Below are positions 60,273 through 64,000 of a stretch of 64,000 bases of DNA, piece by piece. The translations under genes and the position numbers were made by a program. Position 1 is the stretch's first letter, and the number at the start of each line of letters is the position of its first letter. The DNA is taken from assembly GCA_002238965.1 (NCBI GenBank), contig MPNJ01000011.1:62001-126000 (forward strand), written 5' to 3'. Origin of the DNA: Nitrospinae bacterium bin107 (lineage in GTDB: Bacteria > UBA8248). The notes under the pieces are model-generated. The model worked only from the letters and a program-made list of their open reading frames with translations. It did not search any database and was not told the origin of the DNA.

Positions 60273-61565
60273 CTAAAGAAATTCCCTGGGGTCGGTGATG
60301 CGGCCGGTCACCGCGCTCGCCGCCACCGTGGCCGGGGAGCCCAGATAGATCTCGGCCTCCTTGCTGCCGAGCCTGCCGGGGAAATTGCGGTTCGCGGAAG
60401 ATATGGCGCGCTCGCCGTCGGCCAGACAGCCGTTCCCCGTCATCGAGGCGCACGGCCCACATGCGGCGGTAAGCACGGCGGCCCCCGCTTCGGCCAATGC
60501 CCCGATGGCCCCGCTCGCTGCGGCGGCCTCGTAAATCTTCTTGCTCGTGGGCGCGACGTAGAAGCGAACGCCGGGCGCTATCTTCCTGCCGCGCACGATG
60601 CTCGCCGCGATTTCGATGTCCTCGAGCCTCCCGTTTGTGCACGTGCCCACGAACGCCTGCTGGACGGGGAGGCCCGCGTATTCCTCTACCGGGTGCGCGT
60701 TTCCCGTGGCGGGCGGAGCGGCCACGACGGGCGTGAGTCCGGAAATATCGAGATGGATTCGCCGGGCGTAGACAGCGTCCTCATCCGGGGCCACCGCTCC
60801 ATCCACAGGCGCGCCGTGCGCACGCGCCCAGTCGAGCGCCTTCTCGTCCACTTCCATGATTCCCGTCTTCGCCCCCATGTCGACCGACATGTTCGCGATA
60901 GTGAAGCGCGCGTCCATCGAGAGGTCCGCGAGCGCCGCGCCGCCGTATTCCACCGCCATGTAGTTCGCGCCGTTCTCGCCCATCTCGCGCGCGAGCGTCA
61001 GTTCCATGTCTTTCGAGAACACGCCGTGCGCGAGCGCGCCGGTGAACTCCACGCGAACGCTCTCGGGTGTCTTGAACCACAGCTTCCCGGTGGCGTAGGC
61101 CGAAGCGATTTCCACGCTCTCGACGGCCACGCCCATCGCGCCCAGCGCCCCGTAGGTGCAGACGTGGCTGTCGCCGCCCACGGTGAGCGCGCCGGGGCCC
61201 ACGCGGCCCTCTTCGGTCACCACGGTGTGGCAGACGCCCGCGCCCGGCTCGAACACCTCGACGCCGTGCTCTTCGCCGAAGATTCTCAGCTTCCTGTGGT
61301 GGTTCGCCCAGAGCACGTCCTGGGCGGGTACGAAATGATCGATGATGAAATCGGTCTTCTTCGGGTCCATCCGGAACGCGAAGCCGGCCTCGCGGAAGAT
61401 GTCGACCGCCTTCGGCCCCTTGGCGTCGCCCGCCATGACGTAGTCGAGTTCGGCGATTACCAGGTCGCCCGCCCTGGCTTGGCTTCCTGAGTGCGCGGAG
61501 AGGATCTTCTCCGCCATCGTCTGCCCCACGGTGTTCTCCTTGCTGAATTCCGTAACGCGAATCAC
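60273..61565 (-). CDS. leuC: 3-isopropylmalate dehydratase large subunit
   Basis: This 430-residue [4Fe-4S] aconitase-superfamily protein isomerises 2- and 3-isopropylmalate in leucine synthesis. Fe-S ligands appear in FVGTCTNGR and CGPC; the substrate loop GGDSHVCTYGALGAMG and IDHFVPAQ, ANRNFPGRLG are typical. It is of the class found with the short LeuD encoded downstream (39-base gap). The start at 61565 directly abuts the TAA of hicA. Homoaconitase or methylmalate activities are possible. Confidence 0.9.
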   Translation of the reverse strand: MIRVTEFSKENTVGQTMAEKILSAHSGSQARAGDLVIAELDYVMAGDAKGPKAVDIFREAGFAFRMDPKKTDFIIDHFVPAQDVLWANHHRKLRIFGEEHGVEVFEPGAGVCHTVVTEEGRVGPGALTVGGDSHVCTYGALGAMGVAVESVEIASAYATGKLWFKTPESVRVEFTGALAHGVFSKDMELTLAREMGENGANYMAVEYGGAALADLSMDARFTIANMSVDMGAKTGIMEVDEKALDWARAHGAPVDGAVAPDEDAVYARRIHLDISGLTPVVAAPPATGNAHPVEEYAGLPVQQAFVGTCTNGRLEDIEIAASIVRGRKIAPGVRFYVAPTSKKIYEAAAASGAIGALAEAGAAVLTAACGPCASMTGNGCLADGERAISSANRNFPGRLGSKEAEIYLGSPATVAASAVTGRITDPREFL

Positions 61566-61760
61566 TTAAAAAGCTTTGGGAAGACCCGCCTGCTTGAGCA
61601 CCGCGTTGGCCGTATGGCGGGACTTGATTTCATTATCCACCGGAAAACGCTTCGAAGTTACGGGGCTGTACCAGATTTCATGATCGCCCCTGCCCTGCCG
61701 CTCGTAGCGGCAACCTTTCTCGCGCAGAAGTTTTTTCAATTCCCTGGTGTAATTTCCCAC
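61566..61760 (-). CDS. hicA: HicA family toxin
   Basis: This 64-residue mRNA interferase of the HicA family has a dsRBD-like fold: YTRELKKLLREKGCRYERQG, GDHEIWYSP with catalytic His27, and the C-terminal HTANAVLKQAGL. Normal length. It follows hicB after 3 bases, and leuC starts at the next base after its stop. Active residues intact. Confidence 0.88.
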   Translation of the reverse strand: MGNYTRELKKLLREKGCRYERQGRGDHEIWYSPVTSKRFPVDNEIKSRHTANAVLKQAGLPKAF

Positions 61761-61763
61761 GGA

Positions 61764-62006
61764 TCAGGCGAATTGGACTTCCCGTTCGAACGCGCCAAAA
61801 TGCGTTTTCGCCTGTCGCGGCGAGACGCCCTCCAAAAGGTGGTCATTCAATTCCAGGAGTTCCGGAATGAGCGTTTTCAGTTTCTCCTCGAGTTCCTCGG
61901 GCGTGGGCGCTTCGGCGACGAGTCCGGGTACGTCTTCGCTCTCGGCCACCCAAACCCGAGCCTCCGAATCCCATTCAGCGAAAACTTGAATGATGTCCCG
62001 CGCCAT
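61764..62006 (-). CDS. hicB: HicB-like antitoxin, DUF1902 type
   Basis: This 80-residue protein begins MARDIIQVFAEWDSEARVWV and continues SEDVPGLVAEAPTPEELEEK, a degenerate RNase H-like HicB fold known as DUF1902. It neutralises HicA, encoded 3 bases downstream. The start at 62006 is set by the conserved first strand; an upstream GTG-linked basic leader is unlikely. The order antitoxin-toxin is inverse to classic hicAB but usual for DUF1902. Confidence 0.82.
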   Translation of the reverse strand: MARDIIQVFAEWDSEARVWVAESEDVPGLVAEAPTPEELEEKLKTLIPELLELNDHLLEGVSPRQAKTHFGAFEREVQFA

Positions 62007-62215
62007 TGTCCGTCTCCATCTGCGTCTCCGCCAAACGGCGGGAGGTATTCTCATGTTATCCCTTCAGAATCTCGTGTCAATTCCCTGGGAGCCTCTCTCG
62101 ATAAACAGTCGGCAAGGCGTCCGGTTCACGCCCCGGAATCGCTTTGACTTATCCTCCGCTATTGGAGAAACTGGACGGACTGGCTGCTCCACGAGGACAG
62201 ACAGGAGAGAACCGA

Positions 62216-62526
62216 ATGACGGAATACGAATCCGCAAGTCTCGCCTTACAACTAGCCGCCATATGGATCGCCGCTATCGTCGGGGCCGCGCAATGCAGCC
62301 TCATCGGGTACGGTCTCTACATCATGCGGCAGGCCTCAAAGCAGCGCGACGCCCAGCACCGGGAAAAATGGCGCTGCACCGGGAGACCATGGCGGCGCTG
62401 CAGGCTCAGCGAGAGGCGCAAAGCGAACAGCACCGGGAAACCATGAAGACGCTCGAAGGCCAGAACAACGCGATGATGGAACTCATCCGGCGTACGTCGG
62501 CGCCGTCTGTGCAAGGGGATGGTTAA
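62216..62526 (+). pseudogene. frameshifted paralogue of the membrane/coiled-coil gene
   Basis: From ATG 62216 the frame gives MTEYESASLALQLAAIWIAA (a transmembrane helix up to YGLYIMRQ) then QRDAQHREK, where it should continue into ALHRETMAALQAQREAQSEQ, EQHRETMKTLEGQNNAMMEL and ISAPSV-like end. Those lie in the next frame, reached by a single-base loss at the A5 run near 62363-62369. Repeat unit HRETM(A/K)xL. The intact homologue is at 59139-59600. Confidence 0.5.
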
Positions 62527-62534
62527 GGGGGGCG

Positions 62535-62690
62535 TCACCGCTTCCGCCGTCTCGGTTTTTTCTTCACCCTCACCTCAAGCGGCGTGCGCATTTTCTCGTA
62601 CAGTGTGAATAGGTGCTCCACGCGCTTGCGTTCGGAGGCGAAGCCGGTGCGGCGGCAGAGAATCCGCTTTTCTGGTCGATGGGGCGAAGT
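62535..62690 (-). pseudogene. 3' end of an unidentified gene
   Basis: The minus strand reads PEKRILCRRTGFASERKRVE then HLFTLYEKMRTPLEV and VKKKPRRRKR before TGA at 62535-62537. The highly charged C-terminus looks like a genuine protein end. Upstream the frame decays. A 21-base stretch (62549-62569) encoding the KKKPR part recurs exactly at 63974-63994, on the right of the next toxin-antitoxin pair. Confidence 0.35.
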
Positions 62691-62804
62691 TCTTTAAGCG
62701 AAAGCCGAAAGGTTATGTCGAATATATTGATTATTGTGTTTATATCGATTATGACGTATGCTTGCAATGTATCGAGGTTTCAGGACCGAAAAGGAGGATT
62801 GGAC

Positions 62805-63269
62805 ATGGCGGACACGGCGACCCCGTTCCTATCGACGTTTCCCAGCCAACGGGAAGCGAGCCTTGCGAAAGCATCCGCTCGGGCGCTCGCGGACAAACTC
62901 GTGGAACGTCCGGAAAAGGTGGCCTTTCGGCTCGCTCAGGATGAACGCGAGGTTATCGAATTGCCTTTTGCGGCGGTTCGCCTGCTGATTGATCTGCTCG
63001 ACGAGATGTCCAAGGGCAACGCCGTATCGCTGATACCCATGAACGCGGAATTGACGACCCAGCAGGCGGCGGATTTGCTCAACGTATCCAGGGGATTTCT
63101 CGTCAAACTCCTCGATAATCGAGAAATTCCTCATCGAATGGTCGGGAAACACAGGCGCGTTTTGTTCAACGACTTGAAGGCCTACGAGGAGCGAACCAAA
63201 CGGGCGCGGATGAAAGCTTTGGACAAACTGACGGAAGATAGCCAGGCGCTCGGAATCGGGTACGAGTAG
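62805..63269 (+). CDS. HTH (excisionase-type) antitoxin
   Basis: This 154-residue protein has a central helix-turn-helix of the excisionase/MerR type: TTQQAADLLNVSRGFLVKLL then IPHRMVGKHRRVLFNDLKAY at about residues 83-128. The N-terminal half would bind the toxin. AAGGAGG precedes ATG at 8 bases. It precedes a PIN toxin by 10 bases; the pairing HTH antitoxin/PIN toxin is common. Start at 62805 is chosen over longer frames by the ribosome-binding site. Confidence 0.78.
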   Translation: MADTATPFLSTFPSQREASLAKASARALADKLVERPEKVAFRLAQDEREVIELPFAAVRLLIDLLDEMSKGNAVSLIPMNAELTTQQAADLLNVSRGFLVKLLDNREIPHRMVGKHRRVLFNDLKAYEERTKRARMKALDKLTEDSQALGIGYE

Positions 63270-63279
63270 GCTCTGGTGA

Positions 63280-63845
63280 ATGGCCTTCACCGCGCTATTC
63301 GACGCCAATGCGCTTTATCGGCGCCGCTGCGCGATCTGCTGCTCCAACTCGCGACGACGAAGCTGTTTCATGCGCGCTGGACGAACGCCATCCACGAAGA
63401 ATGGATTCGGACGGCGAAGAAAGTCAGGCCTGACGTCCCCTCCGCGAAATGGAATGAGCTTCGCACACACATGGATGCTCACGCGGAAGACTGCCTCGTC
63501 GAGGACTTCGAGCCGCTCATCGAAAACCTCACGCTCCCGGATCCGGACGACAGGCATGTGCTGGCGGCGGCGATCAAGGGCCGGGCGGACGTTATCGTTA
63601 CCTTCAACCTGAAGCATTTTCCCGAAACAGAATTGAACGCCTACGATCTCACCGCACAACATCCGGACGTCTTTGTCGGGCGTTTGATCGATCTCGCGCC
63701 CGACGCAGTCGCAGACTCCGCCCGCATCGTGCGCGCAAGACTCAAGAATCCTCCCGTAACGGTCGACCGCTATCTGGAAACTCTTGACCGGCAGGGGTTG
63801 GTCGAAACCGTATCGGGGCTGCGTTCGTTCCGGGAGGTTCTCTAA
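63280..63845 (+). pseudogene. PIN-domain toxin, frameshifted
   Basis: From ATG 63280 the frame gives MAFTALFDANALY, the PIN N-terminus with catalytic Asp; then a missing base near 63318 moves the remainder (APLRDLLLQLATTKLFHARW, NAIHEEWIRT, LPDPDDRHVLAAAIKGRADV and IVTFNLKHFP) into another frame. Without the shift this would be a 188-residue VapC-like PIN protein. Partner of the HTH antitoxin. Could be inactive or the result of a sequence error. Confidence 0.72.
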
Positions 63846-64000
63846 AGCCGCTCCCCGGTGCCCGGCTTTTGCGTCGGGCGTTCCACTCGGAATACCCCAC
63901 CCTCAAGTGGAAAGCGATTCCCCGATTGCGGGGCGAAGCGAACGGGAACCACCGGGTTCACCCCGCCACAGGTGTCTCGGTTTTTTCTTCACCCGCGCTT
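63846..64000. other. right edge of the window
   Basis: No gene was recognised. The last 27 bases contain a repeat of 62549-62569 (21 bases identical, including CTCGGTTTTTTCTTCACCC), suggesting that a gene with a KKKPR-type C-terminus may continue rightward beyond the window on the minus strand. Confidence 0.4.

Noticed and set aside
59748-62006. Leucine T-box or attenuator leader before leuC
   Set aside because: leuC is preceded directly by hicA with no space for a leader, and no leucine-codon-rich peptide is seen upstream of hicB.
62355-62375. Programmed -1 frameshifting at the A-rich site in the 62216 gene
   Set aside because: The phase of the GGGAAAAA run does not fit the X-XXY-YYZ slippery rule in the zero frame, and no strong downstream structure was evident; simple mutation is likelier.

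Overview
The window is 64 kb of a high-GC, gene-dense bacterial chromosome. No rRNA is present, so the taxonomy stays open. A Tat-exported substrate-binding protein, SecG, CvpA, secreted M16 proteases and a membrane-anchored fumarate reductase/succinate dehydrogenase point to a Gram-negative, probably uncultured soil or marine lineage (Deltaproteobacteria-, Tectomicrobia- or Rokubacteria-like). That placement is inference.

Layout. 1-2.4 kb: the 3' part of tag and an SDR gene between two copies of a short repeat. 2.3-5.6 kb: accessory island 1, with a VapBC-type module, an AT-rich single-chain GmrSD-like nuclease and an orphan copy of a cvpA 3' end. 6-12.2 kb: a complete branched-chain amino acid/amide ABC importer (livKHMGF type) with an M20 hydrolase. 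12.4-17.1 kb: accessory island 2, with an AbrB antitoxin beside a decayed PIN toxin, a second copy of the VapBC module, two HNH endonucleases, a PD-(D/E)XK-like protein and the complete cvpA. 17.2-31.5 kb: rimI, metallo-hydrolases, a CocE-type hydrolase, SDR, TIM-barrel and amidohydrolase genes, pgi, a small DMT protein and hyuA-hyuB. 31.6-39.7 kb: gap-pgk-tpiA-secG followed by an oligopeptide importer (binding protein and two permeases, no ATPase here). 39.8 kb: tRNA-Leu(GAG). 40-43.6 kb: accessory segment with a basic helical secreted protein and two AT-rich genes between 403-bp direct repeats. 43.7-46.5 kb: a lectin-like protein, def, a HAD phosphatase and an SDR. 47-48.2 kb: a methyltransferase between two MITE-like elements. 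48.2-54 kb: sdhA-sdhC/D-sdhB, two-subunit class I fumarase and a 2-hydroxyacid dehydrogenase. 54-59 kb: M16 protease pair, ridA, vanZ-like, yqeY, cupin and GGCT-like genes. 59-62 kb: leuC-leuD downstream of a hicBA pair. 62.2-63.9 kb: a frameshifted membrane/coiled-coil paralogue and an HTH/PIN toxin-antitoxin pair whose toxin is frameshifted.

How the genes work together. The core parts cover lower glycolysis (pgi, gap, pgk, tpiA), the succinate-fumarate-malate segment of the TCA cycle, leucine-type isomerisation, and peptide and amino-acid import and hydrolysis. Accessory DNA is concentrated in a few islands carrying toxin-antitoxin and restriction-type genes, and I see no integrase or transposase. 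Several islands are bordered by short degenerate copies of the 3' ends of neighbouring genes (cvpA, def and unidentified tails), and intergenic DNA holds at least three families of small palindromic, MITE-like repeats. The twin islands at 2.3-5.6 and 12.4-17.1 kb, and the 403-bp-flanked insert at 41.2-43.6 kb, are the most unusual parts of the window.
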